64,000 nt of DNA from Pagrus major (Eukaryota > Chordata > Actinopteri > Spariformes > Sparidae): contig NC_133220.1 in assembly GCF_040436345.1 (NCBI RefSeq), forward strand, positions 2,136,056-2,200,055, given 5' to 3'. Shown here one piece after another: positions 1-30,460 of this stretch (position 1 is the stretch's first letter; every line of letters starts with the position of its first letter). The translations under genes were made by a program, and so were the position numbers. The notes beneath the pieces were generated by a model, which did not search any database, had not been told where the DNA came from, and worked only from the letters and a program-made list of their open reading frames with translations.

Positions 1-836
1 GCATCTTCTCTGTGACAGGAAGCAGAGTTTTTATAGGAAATATGGTCTTAATTTAGGTGAACGCACGATCCTTCAATCTAACACCTTGTAAAGTGAACTT
101 CCTCTGCTCTCCTTTTCATCTGCGTCCATAATTATAACGTGGAGACGCTGCTACTGTGCGCCGGTTTATATTTAAGATGTTTATTCAGCAGGACGGTGGT
201 TTTGTCCTTGTGGCTGCAGCTTGGAGTTTTTCTTCTGGATCTCTTGAGTTCCTGCTCTGTTGATTATCTTCTCGTCTGTGATTTATCTCCTCTGCTGATG
301 TGGGTCGCAGCCGGCGGTCGTTTGTGAGCTACGGCTGAAACATTATGATGTATGACACCGCAGTGAGAGAGAGTCACAGCATCTCTGCTTATTGTAGTTT
401 AGTTTCAACTGTGAGTGCAGTTTTTTGGATAATTCTGCCGGAGTTAGTGTTTCCCACACATGCACACATTTATAAAACCTACTGCTGACGAAGAAACCTG
501 ATAACGTGGCTAGTAGACGCTTGGTTTTAATAAACAAGTTGTCTGAAGCGGTCTGATTGTTACTACAGGAGTTCATTCTTGTGGCATTTTCAGCGTTTGG
601 ACCTGCAGATTGAATCTAACAGGAACAGACGGGAACAAATGGAAACTAATCCTCACAGGCTGGATGGAAAACCTCGCGGGGAACAGATAACCTCATCGTC
701 CTGCGTGCTTTACGGTTTTGTTGTGAGTTGTAGCTTGTTGGTGATGACACGATGTTGCCTGCTGAAGATGATTTGTGTTTTTTTTCAGGGAGAGGCTGAC
801 AGAGACGTAACACCGCAGAGTTAATGTGTGAATTTA

Positions 837-838
<2 letters not shown>

Positions 839-895
<57 letters not shown>
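839..895. repeat. (GT)n microsatellite
   Basis: About 28 uninterrupted GT units. Confidence 0.95.
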
Positions 896-896
<1 letters not shown>

Positions 897-1889
897 ATCC
901 AAACAGAAATGGCTGGGCCCCTGAAAAGCTCCGGTGAATGGTTGTTTTTTACAGGTGAACTGTGCCTTTAACATGTTTATGAACTAAACAAGCCGTTGGT
1001 TTTACCTCAGAATTTTTTTTTTTTTTGCTAAATGTCGAGTAAAAACAAACGATCAGCAGCTTTATTGTGTTGAAGTCGGGGCCAGAGACCGACATGAAGC
1101 TGAAACAGTTTGGTTTTCATCAGAAAGGAGTTTGCTGAAACCAAACAGATGAACCTGGACCAGCGTTTGTGTGAAGGTCCAACAAGCCCGTCATTGTTCC
1201 TGACATCAGTTGGCCCGGATCAGTTAAACTAAGGATAAATAGATGTGACCTGACTGCTGGAATAATAGCTGCTTAAGTTATTTTCTGTCTGAGGCAGTTT
1301 GGATTTCCCCCCTGAACGCTGAAACTTGATATATTAAGCGGCGGCAGTTATCTGTGTCGAGGTTCAAAGGGAAACTCTTTAAGTGTGATTTAAAGCTCTG
1401 AGCCGTGTGGAGAGGTCGACAACGAGCCGGCAGCAGAGATGAAGAGGATGAGGAGTGATGCTGAAGATGGTCCCTCTCTTCCTCCTCGTCCTCGTCCTCG
1501 TCCGTCTTCTGTCTCCGACTCTGACAAGACAGAATGATTTGCTTGGTGTTGTAGATGAATCAGGTTCGGACATGAACCATCTGCTCCGTCTGCTCCACCC
1601 TCGACTGTACACTCTGTTCATTCGTCAGCAGAAGGTAGAGATGTCAGGACATCCATCAGTCCAGATGTAAACTGTTTGTGAAGCTCTTCACTTCATGTAA
1701 ACAGTTTCAGGCCTTTAGAGGCTTTTAGACCAGAGGAGGTTTATTTCACTGTATGTTGTCCATTAATAATCGTTCTTTTCTCATGAATTATCTCCAGATG
1801 TTGAGTCAGAATTAACAGGAGGTTTCATAATATCAGTTAAATGTTCAGATAGAGCAATAATTTCTTTATAATCAGCATTACAGCAACAC

Positions 1890-2783
1890 TTAAAGGGACA
1901 GTTCATCCAACAATCAAATATACATATTTTTCCTCCTACCTGTAAGACAAACTTCAGTAAAAGTAAACATATCGTGTTAAATTATTACTTTGGTAAAAGT
2001 GAAAGTCAAACATATTGTACTGGAGTAAATGTACTTAAATATCCAAGTATTACTGTTTATACTACCTTTTTCTATTTTAATTTATTTTATTGTTATTCTT
2101 CTTGGCTCTGATGTCAGTGTTGACTCCTTTTACACGTTTTATCATTATTTGTCTGTTGTGTTTTTGTTTTTATTTGTACCTCTGTACCAAATTTTCACCA
2201 AACAAATTCACAATATCTTTATCATTAACTTTAACTGTGTGTTGTGTCTCTTTTTATAGCAAGTAAATAACACGTAACATATGAGTGTAGTGAAAAACTT
2301 AAAAACAAAAGATCCTAAAATCTTTGCTGGATTAGTCACATGATATTGTCATATGTGTGTTATTGACACAATATCAATATTTCATTTCTTATATCATGGT
2401 TATCGTCAATAATATTATATCACAACACGCCTATTTTGTACCTAATTTAAGTTACGTGACGCAAGTCAACTTCAATTATAAGATGAAACAGAGTCTCCTG
2501 AGAGACGCTCATGTGCTTGTTTGACCCAGTCGTCCTCCTCCTCCTCGACTCCACCTGACTTCCTCCTTTGCTCCCGTCGCCACTAGAGGCTGCGGCCGAA
2601 CAAAAGCATAGATATGGGTCTTAATAAGCTGCTTTCACAGTCGACCTATATGGCTGTTTTTCTGATGAGGACGGGCTGCGTCCATGAGTAGATGATATTG
2701 TTGGCAGGTGTAGAAAGAAAATAGTTCCTACAACGAGGTCTGTGGATAAAAAGCACAAGGTAAGAAGGTAAATGTCCCTTTAA
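1890..2783. mobile_element. Possible composite TTAA-type MITE region
   Basis: The left end TTAAAGGGACAGTTCATCC resembles the 3' UTR MITE end. The right end read in reverse is TTAAAGGGACATTTACC. The first 11 bases match, then they diverge. The interior contains hAT-like ACTGGAGTAAATGTACTT motifs, so more than one insertion is likely. The pairing of these two ends is uncertain. Confidence 0.35.
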
Positions 2784-5700
2784 ATTACATTTCGAGTGTG
2801 TGTGTTTTCATCGTGGTAGCTTTCATCTCCTCCTCTGTGCTCCTCACTCAGCTGAAGATGATTGGCAGGTTGGAGAGGACCATCATCTCCACCGCTGTTA
2901 ATATTGAATGTAACTGGAGAGTTTTTTCACTCGAGACTCTTCAGAGAGGAAACTGAACGAAGTGGAAAGTGGAAGGAAAGAAAAAAAGTCCTTCCTTTGT
3001 CTCCTCTTGTCTTCTTTGTTTCTTTTGTTTCCTCCAGCCGACCACAGATCAGATGTTGTGAGAGGAAGCGAGGAGGAGAAGAGGGAGTGAGATCATGGGG
3101 AGATAGAAAGCTCGAGCTGCCTCAGGGAGGAATCTGACGGGAGAGTTTCTGTCATTGAACCTGAACGAGGGGAGGAGGTGGGTGGGCTGAATGGAAACAG
3201 ACAGGAGAGGGTTGAAGAGGGGAGATGAGTGCTGCTACTTTCAGGTGAGAGGGGAAGACGGAGTGAGGTGCTCGACATACCGGACCAGCAGTGTCTCCAT
3301 CGGGCCTGTCCGTTTTTGAGGTTATTACAGAAAACGGAGAAAAAGTGAAGCGACGTCTCGTCAGTGTGAGTTTCCTGCAGGAGGTAGAAGGAGGTGATGG
3401 AGGAGGAGAGGAGGGTCAGCAGAGTTAAATGTTTAGCCAACAGAAACACACACAGACCTTGTTAGTTATTGATACTCTGACTCTTACTGACCCAAAATGG
3501 TCGCCGTCCTTGACTTCATCCCCGTGTCGGCTCGCTGCCGGCTACTGGACCTGCTATGAAAAACAAACATCATCTCTCACCAGACCAGGAAGTGTTTAGA
3601 CTGGGGTCGAAACATGAGCCGCCCTGTTAAAGGGAGCTTCAATCAGTCAAACTTTATTTACACAGCACATTTCCACAGACTGACCACAACAGACACACAG
3701 AGAACATCTGGGCCTCGAGCTAGCAGCTAGCAGCTAGCAGTTACTGTAGCAGACAGATTGGTGTTTCGTTTGGCGCAGCATTGATAAAATAAACAGCTTT
3801 CATTGAATAAAACACAAAGTTATAAAACTGCTGAAGAAGATTAAAACAAGAACATTGAAGCTCTGATACATTCAAATATACAAGATTAAAACACAAATAA
3901 GTCAGAAATTAAACAAAAAGTGAAGAAAATAAGTGCTGTTCTGGTCGGTAAACGTTCCTGTGGACGCCGGGTCGGTCCGGATGTGTCCTGTCAGATGAAG
4001 TGAGGAGGAGGAGGGAGACGTTCGCTACCTGAATTCATCAGAACAACAAACAGAAGAGTTCAGTTTCAGACCTTTAGCAGGAATTATGTGAAACTCTATA
4101 CTTCACTCATGTTACCATGAAAACAGCTCAGAGGAGGCGACCTTGAGGACGGGTGGGCAGGACCTCACATTTAGTGTCTCTGCTGGAGAAACTACATATT
4201 TAATTCATTCGTGATCGTTTCCCCAGACACCAGCGCCGGTCCATCGGAACCGCTGAAGTGTCCTTGAGCAACACAACGACCCCCAAGAGCTTCTTCCAGT
4301 TTCACCTCCCACTAACTTGGATGAGGATGAAATGATTGAATCCTGCAGCTCTTCTAGTTTCTGGACGAATGGATCACGTCCTGATGGTGAAACGAGATGT
4401 TTTGCGGGGTTGTCGTGCCAAAAGAAACAATTTTAAAGCTGCTTCTTTTACAATGTAAGCTTACGGGGAAAGTCGTTTCAGGCCTCAGTGCATCACGTGG
4501 TGTTGTAATTGCATGGATCCTGGAGAATCGGCTGCAGCTGGCGAGTTAGCTTGGATTAGCACTATTCAGTCACAACAGCTTCTCTCTATTCTACCTTCAC
4601 TGTCCTTTTTACATCTTCTTGACGTTTGTTCAACATTGTCTGCTAGTTTTTTAAAGCTTAAAAGGTTGCTCATGTCCATTCAGCACACTTGTTGGCTTAG
4701 TTTGGTCGCTAAAAGAACAACAAGTTACGACTGTTTATTCAAAACACGAAGGTTATTTGCACCAGTAACTCTTTAAAAGTGCTTGCAAACCATCTGAAAC
4801 CAGTTTTCGACAGTAAATACAAAAAGAAAGGTGCCAAACTGCTGATTAGCTGATAGCTGCCTCCATTTTGGACTTTCAGGCTCTCCACGTCCCTCAGAGG
4901 TCAAGACGGCTGTTAAGTTTACTAAAGTTGAACTAGTGAAACAACTAGTGGCGACCGTGTTTGGCTGAATTAAGTTCATTGTGAAATTTTCCCATTTTTA
5001 ACAGAGCTGCGACGAGGCCATGATGAAGAAAGTTGGCATGTTTGTCATAACAGATGGAAACCAGAGCTTTTTCTTGAAACACAAAATGTGTGGAGCTGGT
5101 GGGATTTTCTACTTTGTCTATCTGAGTTACGGCTCAGATATCTGGTATAAAACAGGGCATCGGTGAAGAGAGCGTAAATACTGTGAGGAGATAAATGTAA
5201 AGAGCTAAATAATCAAAGGCTGAGCCAATGGAAACAACTTTAAATGGCACTGAAAGCCCTTTTTGGTCTTGCATGACAGTCTTAATGTATCAAACCACAG
5301 AAGACGACCACTAAAGAACATTTTACTGCTGGTGTTCTCCTCTCATGGCACAACATGAGTCTTTAATTTATACATTTAGCCCAGAGTCACAGCGCGCTGC
5401 AAATCTTCTTCTGTTTTTTATCACACACACAAAAAAACATAAAAACTCTCATCCATGCCCCCCGCTCTGCTCCCGGGTCTGTGTTTCTGCATCTGTTTGC
5501 TCTTTCTCTCTGTATCTTCTATTTAAGTCTTGTGAAGTCCAGTATGTTTCACCTTGATGCCTCATGGGAGGTTTGATAATGTGAGCTATCTGATATTAGT
5601 ATTAACTCCAAATGTGTGCAGGGAAGTTATTCACAACCGCAGCTTCCCGTGCAAATGTGGGATACTTATGTTACTCGTCACCATCGTCCTCACAGGGCAC

Positions 5701-7680
5701 GGTGTCAGGACGACCGGGGGGGTTTTGGTTTCTATCATCCTGCAGACCTGCTTTCATTTTAATCCAAATCCTGAACACATGAGCTGTGAGATGCTCCGCT
5801 CCCTCCGGTCGTCTGTAAGTGTTAGCATGTGCTAACTGAGGAAATGTGTTGCAGCAGAGTCCAGAGATGCTTCTGACTCACATGAAACACAGGAATCACT
5901 GTTTGAGAGATCAAATGTGAACACGATGTCAAACAGAAACCATTACGTCCACATGAGAAATATTTTCTTACATTCTGAAAAGATAAACTTTAAATATTAA
6001 TGTAAATAAATCCAACACACCAAGAGGATAACTTAGCTGCGTTAGATCAATCCTTTTAGTTTCTGACTGATCAGATAAATTTGGATATTGAACCAAAAGA
6101 AACGTAAAGTATTCAACATGTTTGTGGTTTGCCTTAACGTACATTGCCAACATTTATGATGGTGATTGGTTTGATCACCGCGGTTTGTGAAGTCGTGATA
6201 AAATTTGTGATTACATGAACATAAACTGGCCATTTTGTTTTGTGACAGCACAAAATTTTAAATGGAAAATTCTTGTACATGAACATGAATCCTAAAGAAA
6301 AAGAGATTTTCATTCACAGAACTGAAATCATGATCTTAACATAAACGTTACCAAATCATGTTGCTGTTTACTGGAATATGCTGCAAAATCTAAGTTTCTT
6401 TTTGGAAGGTTAACATCGGGGAAATACGTCTTCGTCAAAAAAGTAAAAGTTTGAGTTGCATTGCTGTTTTGAATCGTCTACATTATATATTTTTAATAAA
6501 GCCGGTCCTGTTCGGGTCGATAACATCAGTCTGAATATTACATTCTCCCTCCACAACGTCGACTCTTCTGCTGAACTCTGACGTGGTCGCTGTTTGCTGT
6601 CAGGTCAGTCAGTGACGCCGCCAGACTTTCTGTCGAGAACCAGATGTTTTCTGCGTGGCGTGAGAAACATCTGCCAGCTGACACACGCACACACACACAC
6701 ACACACACACTCCCTGTCCATCGAGTCTTGTGTGTTTTTGTGTTACACATATAAACTGAAGGCGTTGCCGGTGCGTCATAACGTGTTTGGTATTTGACGG
6801 GCAGTGATAGTCAGAAATATAAGACACAGAGCAGACGGACTGTCTGTTCTTATCTTATCACCGGGTTTTTATCTGAGCGATAACGACCTCCGCCCGCTCC
6901 TCCCTCTCAGCGGGGGGTGAGGCCTCCGTCACTCAGGTGAAGCTGACGGAGGCCACGTTGTGTCAAATAAACTGAGAAGGTTTCAGTCGCTCAACAGCTC
7001 GAGGGAGAAAAATCATTTCCTCTGCAGATGTAAATAATGTCACTCGCTTCTCGTCTCCGTCCATCAGAAACAACCAAACACGTCACGTCGCATTATTCTT
7101 CTTCTTAGAAATTCAACTGAGGAACCAAGTTAAATTATTAAATGTGAAATGAGACTTGAAAACCTTCTATAAGACGATGGTTTAAGGGTTATATTAATCA
7201 ACTTTTATGTACTCTTGAGCCCAGGATGAAGACTAAAGGAGTCTTTATTGTGTCGGCCTGTGGTCCTCTCCTACGCACCTGCCGATCTCATTTTTATCCT
7301 CATTTAAAAACACTTCACTTAACTTCCCAAAAAAATGCCATTGTCAAGTTTCCTGCCTTTAATTGGGAGAAATTGCTTTTTTCTGTGTCACATGTGATTT
7401 AATAGTTTTGATTTCAGCTGAGTGAGTCTCAGCAGGTCCAGAGCTGCTGGCAGGTTGTTTGTGAAACTCTTTTATGGCTTCATTATAACTCAAATAAAAA
7501 AACATAATCTTTCATCCAGCTGAAATAAATAACAGAGAGTGTTTTCATGTGTCGTCCATAAAAGTTTCACAGTGAAGTAAAAATGAGTTTTGGAGCAAAC
7601 GTCTCAGAATAAAGACTTCAGCTGCTGATCTGACGTGTTTCTCTGAAGTCTGTTACACTGAACAGACTCAGTAGCTGCAG

Positions 7681-7683
<3 letters not shown>

Positions 7684-7763
<80 letters not shown>
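7684..7763. repeat. (GT)n microsatellite
   Basis: About 40 uninterrupted GT units, followed about 90 bp later by a (CA)n run at 7853-7894. The two can pair as an inverted repeat. Confidence 0.95.
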
Positions 7764-7765
<2 letters not shown>

Positions 7766-7850
7766 ATCAGAGACACCAGAGGTTTGTAGGAAAGATGAAA
7801 GAGGAGATAATGAGTCGTAACGTTGATGATTTCCACCAGCTTACCTCTGA

Positions 7851-7852
<2 letters not shown>

Positions 7853-7894
<42 letters not shown>
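7853..7894. repeat. (CA)n microsatellite
   Basis: About 21 CA units, then CATACACACAAACAAACAAA. Confidence 0.95.
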
Positions 7895-7899
<5 letters not shown>

Positions 7900-9059
7900 A
7901 CAAACAAACAAACAACAAGTTGATCTCTGGGACACGTTTGTATTTATGTTGCAGAGAAGCAGCTCGTGTTGAGGTTGTTTTAACGATGAAGCTTCTCCAG
8001 CAGGCGGTGAGTCATCATCAGCGTGACTCGACTGGATCCAGAACAGACACGTGGAAGTTTTACGTGAAGTTTGTTTAATAGTGAAAATCTTCAGAGGAAA
8101 ATGCTGACACTACAAAAACCACTGCATCACCAGGCTGTTAAAGTGTCAGCAGTGAGAGAGCTGGATGTTGAGTTATGACTTACTATTTATGATATTAAAG
8201 TTTTCCAAATACTGATTCATAGAGTCTCCACGGCTATTTTAATAAACCATCAATTGTTTAGAGTTAAAATCCTGAAAGTTTCATGACATCAGACCTCATT
8301 TAAGAAGCTATTTACAGTCTGATGTTTGTCTGTTAAAGACAGTGTAACATGAAAACAACAACAGAGGAAAATGTCTCCATACAGCTCATCTGTTGTGATC
8401 CAGGTCTCCAGAAGCCCGGAGATCTTACATTGATTTGATTTGTTATTTCTACTCTTTTTTTAAGCCCAGATCTTCACTGTGGCTGCTGAGCTAAAAGCGT
8501 TAGCGCACGCTGAAGTGGGTGCACGAGCTCGACCGCACGTCAAGGGTTTAATAACCTCTTTTCAAATCAGTTTGTGATCTCCGGCCTGTCTGGAGACTTG
8601 GATCACACCAGCTGAGCTGCACCGAGTCATTTCATGTTTGTTTTTAATGTTTCAGAACAAGTCCCCAGATTTTCCAGCAGCAGTGGAAAAAAACTTCAAA
8701 CAACCTCACATGAATGTTTATGTGTTCGTCTGCAGTAAAGTATGTTATTCTATAGTTCAGGGACGTTTTCCTCAAAGTGACAAATCAGATCAAGAAGGCA
8801 AAAGAGAAACTGGCTTCTGTTTTATCTGCTGCTTTTAATTCAACCCAATCACCAGAACATCTTGAAACTGTTGAAACTTTTCTTTTGGTTCAGTTTTCAA
8901 TTTTCTGCTGTGACACCGCTGTGCTCGTGCTCTGGTTAGCTGTAAAGAAGAGATCACACGTGTGCTCTTCACGTCCGTGCACCATTTTAATGAAGCAAAT
9001 CCAGCTTTAATCACCTTCCTGATTGCAGGCAATCAGTGTTCATCACGTGGAACAATCAA

Positions 9060-9113
<54 letters not shown>

Positions 9114-9261
9114 AAACACACACACACATCTCACACACACACACACACACACACGTAAACACAGATGTTAGACAGACTCATATTCACTCCTCCGCTCTGT
9201 CACACTCACAGACCCTCTCACAGTGATTGAGTCTTACAATTGGTCTCTGTCACTCCATTCC

Positions 9262-9298
<37 letters not shown>
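9060..9298. repeat. Cluster of (CA)n microsatellites
   Basis: CA runs at about 9060-9111, 9119-9154 and 9264-9298, separated by short unique sequence containing CGTAAACAC twice. Confidence 0.9.
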
Positions 9299-9300
<2 letters not shown>

Positions 9301-10068
9301 AGTAACTCATACGTGTGCTGCGCAGGTGTTGGGCACGCACCCAGCTCTCCCACAGCATTTATTCTGCCTCAAGTCTTTAACAAATGTTCACCATTATCCT
9401 GAACTCTGCTGCGTTTACTTACACGCCACACACACACACGCAATCACACACACATGGACAGGACACACACACACACACTCAGAGAGATTCACGGCTGGTT
9501 TAGCTTCACCTCTCTGAGCGGTTGTTGGAAATGATCCTGTTGATTAGAGCGTAACAAGACGTGACGGAGTCGATCAGCAGCGAGTCGTCCTGTGAAAACA
9601 TGAGCGTCACAGTGAGCGTGCCACTGATCAGAAACACTCAGTGTAAATATAAAGAGTCTATCTGTGTGTTCAAGTGTCTACTGTTGTCAAAGTGTGGAAC
9701 AGATGAAGGAATTACGATAAAATCATATATGGAGTTAAAAAGAAAAATGGACATTTAATCCAAAGTTTTCCAGATATTCTCATGTGTTAGAATAAAGTGA
9801 CTCTGATCAACTAATGTACCTCCATCTGATTACACAAACCTTCAGGCGTCAGTTCATTTGTTGAGTTTAAATTAGCTTATTAAGCACTGTGTAACTCTCC
9901 ACTTCAAGTACAAACATGATAATAAATTGATAAATTGCTTTTTAAACTGTTCTGAACCAATTTGGGAAAAGACGTACTCGATAACGCCGACACTCTCACG
10001 CACAGTCGGCTCTGAACGATCTGATTCAGTTTTAATCACCTCTCTGATTACAGGCACTCACACAGAAT

Positions 10069-10162
10069 GTATATATACATGTATATATATAATGAATATA
10101 TACAGTATATATACTGTATATATACAGTATATGTACTGTATATATACAGTATATATACTGTA
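10069..10162. repeat. Palindromic AT-rich minisatellite
   Basis: An approximately 20-bp unit TATATACAGTATATATACTG occurs about three times in 10097-10162 with few changes, preceded by irregular TATA repeats. The unit is close to its own reverse complement, so the array can fold into hairpins or a cruciform. Confidence 0.8.
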
Positions 10163-11624
10163 GGTGTTTTAAGCCAAAACGTGATGTTTTCTGAACTCTA
10201 ACCAAGAGTTTTTGTGCCTGAACCTAACCAGAGCATAAGCACAGCGTTGACAACATTGAAAATTGAACCTAAAGAAAAGTTTCAACGTGTCCACGATCTG
10301 CAGAAAGGGGATCGGGTTGAATAAAAACCAGGTGATAAAACAGGAAAACAGCCCAGTCGTCAGAATAAAAGTTGGCGATGGACCTGAATGTTTCTTCATG
10401 TTGCAACTTTACGTCAAAAGTAAGAAAAATTCATCATGGTTCGGCTTTAAAATACCTTTTGGCCGCCACGATCACAGATATGTAGATTTCTGTGGGAGCT
10501 AACTGGGTGTCCAGTGGAGACGAAGAGGAGACAACCTGACTCACCGAGCTGTAATCACATCCTCTTCCTCTGCTGACCTCTGACCCTGACTAATCCTGAC
10601 CCCACTGACACCTGAATCAAGATGTGACGAGGCCGTGACCTCTTGTCATTGACCAATCAGCAGAAATCCAGATCACTGCTGACCAATCAGAAGTAATCAA
10701 CATTAGCTGCGGGTCCTGATTGAAAGCAACATTTAGCTGAATTACATCCAGACTGACTCATCAAATCGAGGCTGAAACACTGGCAGTATTCACACGTCGC
10801 TGCACTCTTTAAATACAGTCTGTCTTTATCTTTAAACACTTTAACTCCCTGCAGTCAGAACTGGTTCTGGTGTGGAAAGTCTTCTGTTTTTACACATTTT
10901 TAATGCAGTTTTCTTTAAAAAATGTGGGAGGTTATACAAGTTATCAGGAAAACTAATGGAAAACTCCATCCGAAACATGACAGATGTGAGCGCACGGCGG
11001 TTGTGTGTGACGTAAAGCGTTTTGGTTTCCTCTCCTCGTCAGTATTTCATGTCATATTTCCCAGCGCGTCCCCCTCAGGGAGAGTACTTTGAGATATCTC
11101 CTGCTACGTTCGCTTTCATCATACGCTCTATTTCCCATCGTTGGTTCACTTGATGGATGAGATCTTACTGGGCTCGGTGAGGCAGAGCCAAGCGCAGCAT
11201 GTACATAGCATGAGATCCTGCTTACTTTTATTGTCTCCAGCTCTGTTCGGCTCCGGCTTCAGGCTGAGACTGTTCGGATATCTGAGCCGGACCGTCCAAC
11301 AATCTGGTTGTTTCTCAAGTGTCAGCTGGTTCTCAGTACGTAAACGGTCATGGTTCTGGTCCAGGTGGTGGATGTGTCGTACACTGGGCTTTCTCAAGAG
11401 TCAAGAGTGGTTTGTTTTTTAATTTGTGTGATGTGAATAATTAAAGGTATTTAAATAACGTAACTTACAGCACCAACGTACGTGAGTAACCCAAAGTGTG
11501 ACGTTCACCTGAACCAGACCCAGCAGGTTCTGTGCCTAATCGTAATAAAAGCTGCTTTCATGGTCGAGCTCAGTGGTCGTTTGTCTGATGAGGACAGTCT
11601 GGATCCAGGAAGGTTACAGGTTGT

Positions 11625-11698
<74 letters not shown>

Positions 11699-11818
11699 TT
11701 AATGACAAATGAGCTGTGAAGATCTCATAATTGCACCATGAACAGATGTGACAGGAGGTGTTTGATCATATTACAGATAGATGAAGGAACGCTGGAGGCT
11801 TAATGTTAACTTTGTATG

Positions 11819-11897
<79 letters not shown>

Positions 11898-11957
11898 GCA
11901 CCTCAGATACTTCTACTATAGATCATAAGGCATCATCCATGTGTGAAAGCCATCAGG

Positions 11958-11988
<31 letters not shown>
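11625..11988. repeat. Three (GT)n microsatellites
   Basis: GT runs at about 11625-11697, 11820-11896 and 11960-11988 in non-coding sequence. Confidence 0.95.
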
Positions 11989-12135
11989 GACTGAATGAAC
12001 ACCAGGAACATTTGTAACAGTTTATAGAAAAACCTTCAGTGTTGTAGTTTCAACATCTGCAGAGCATTAATTATATTAATGACATTAATAACATGTATTA
12101 TTGAGATACATGTACAAATCTGGAAAACAAAATGT

Positions 12136-12177
12136 CTCCTTCTTCTTCTTCTTCTTCTTCTTCTCCTTCTTCTTCTT
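12136..12177. repeat. (CTT)n microsatellite
   Basis: About 13 CTT units with one CTCC interruption. Confidence 0.9.
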
Positions 12178-12779
12178 TGCGATATAATGCAGTGTCTGTG
12201 ATCAGGAAAGAAACCTCAGTACATGAGGAAACATTACAAATACCTAACTGTTTGAGATGTTTTGTACTTAAATCAGATCTCAGTCAGACTGAGGAACCAC
12301 TTTGACTAACGACTCACTTTATCATGTTTTAATGAGGTGTGTAAAGGACTGTTACATAGTTTCTGATGTTTCTGATGTCTCTCTTCTGTATTTTTCACGG
12401 TCTGTTAGCAAACAGAAACTCTGTTGTGGTGATGAAAGCCGTGTGATTGTCAGAGAAGTGATTTATTCCTTTTTAAACGGTTTTGTTGGTGGTGAGTTGT
12501 GACAAATGTGCCGTGCTGCATTCAAAGACATCAGGACACTCAGCAGTGTCTCCTGTGGGGTCCACTTCTGTACTCGCTGAATGTCTTCGCTGTCTCCTGG
12601 AGCTTCACGCTTAATTTCCTTTCCTCATTCAGGGGATTTTTTTGCAGCACTCAGCGACAGAAAAACTTCAAGAATTTCAGGGTTGATTAGTTGCTTTTAC
12701 TTGAGTTAAAGTTTACAGCTGGAGTTCATGGATTTACCTACAGTCGACCCGACGTCTCAGAAAGTTTGCATGGAGAGCA

Positions 12780-12899
12780 AAAGAAAGATCAAGTTAAAGT
12801 CTGAAAAACTGTTTTATATTAAAGGAAGAGAAAGTGACAATTGGTTATTATATCGACATAATCGTCTAATCGATTAATGAACTAATCGTTGTAGCTCTC
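12780..12899. mobile_element. hAT-like repeat fragment
   Basis: The right end reads in reverse AGAGCTACAACGATTAGTT followed by ATTAATCGATTAG. This resembles the ends of a common fish MITE family of which several further copies lie in this window (37.1, 48.7 and 55.1 kb). The left end is not identified. Confidence 0.5.
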
Positions 12900-13059
12900 A
12901 ATGCAGTCAGTTGAAAAGTTTAATTAAAGAAAATGAAACTCAAACCAAAACATTAAATGTCTTCACTGCAAAATACTGAAACAAATACTTGGACTACATC
13001 ATTCAATAGCAATATAAATGTCTTCGGGTCAGAATTATTGCGTTCTGGAGTGAAACGGA

Positions 13060-13300
13060 GTCGTTTTCCCTCCTCGCTCCAGTTATCATTTACAGCTCGG
13101 GGAGAGCGGGCTGACAGCGTTGCAGAGTAAACAGTGCGGCGGCCGAGCAGCAGGGCAGCGGCAGAGTTTCAGGGTTAATTTGCTCTGCTTGCTCAGGTCG
13201 TTTTCTGCCTGCTTTAACACCGACTCCCCCGAGAGACCAGAGGCTCCGCGGCCTGACTCATGAGCTGCTCTGTGTGGGGGACCACTCAGTCACATCGTTT
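13060..13300. other. GC-rich patch before the first visible semaphorin exon
   Basis: This stretch is visibly richer in G+C and CpG than the AT-rich sequence around it (for example GCGGCGGCCGAGCAGCAGG). It lies 300-550 bp upstream of the exon at 13610. It could be an internal promoter, a conserved non-coding element or chance. No open frame with a signal peptide and a suitable donor was found in it. Confidence 0.3.
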
Positions 13301-13609
13301 CACTTAAACACACCACGAGGAACTTTTAACTGGTCATGAAGCCGTCTCAGTTTAACACTGATGCCTCCTCAAGAGCAGACGAGATTGACTGTTTCTGTAA
13401 AGTTATTATAGTTTTTCTTAAAGTCATAAAAGTAAAAGGCAGAGTGCTGAGGATGGATTGAGGAGTCTCACAGTCTGAGGACAGGAGCTGCTCTGTAGTC
13501 TGGTGGTACGACACTAAAACAAAGTCATATTACACAAACAGACACATTAGTACTCCAGTATACCTTACTGGACTTTGTTCCTTATGTCTTCCTGGTTCTT
13601 CTCTCTCAG

Positions 13610-30460
<16,851 letters not shown>

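Larger units (their letters stand above)
1..13609. other. Non-coding upstream or first-intron sequence of the semaphorin gene
   Basis: No coding exon could be supported here. The first recognisable semaphorin exon (13610) starts in phase 1, so an exon encoding the signal peptide must lie upstream. I looked for one ending in the family motif PRLxLxYK plus one base and a donor site and did not find it. The stretch holds several (GT)n/(CA)n microsatellites, a palindromic AT minisatellite near 10.1 kb, a possible piggyBac-like MITE at 1.9-2.8 kb, a hAT-like fragment near 12.8 kb and a GC-rich patch at about 13.06-13.30 kb. Short open frames occur but none has homology, splice context or codon bias that would support a gene. 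Confidence 0.6.

Noticed and set aside
139-327. 62-codon open frame with hydrophobic content
   Set aside because: No family resemblance, no splice signals and length expected by chance.
1455-1670. Open frame starting with a hydrophobic, signal-peptide-like stretch (VPLFLLVLVLVRLL)
   Set aside because: Considered as the missing semaphorin exon 1. It lacks the PRLxLxYK motif, and both possible donors give the wrong phase for the exon at 13610. The hydrophobic run comes from a CTCGTC repeat.
6594-9517. Many His/Thr or Val/Cys repeat frames
   Set aside because: Translations of (CA)n and (GT)n microsatellites.
11141-11422. Open frame containing RSCLLLLSPALFGSGFRLRL
   Set aside because: Tested as a signal-peptide exon; no donor in the required phase follows the RLRL motif.
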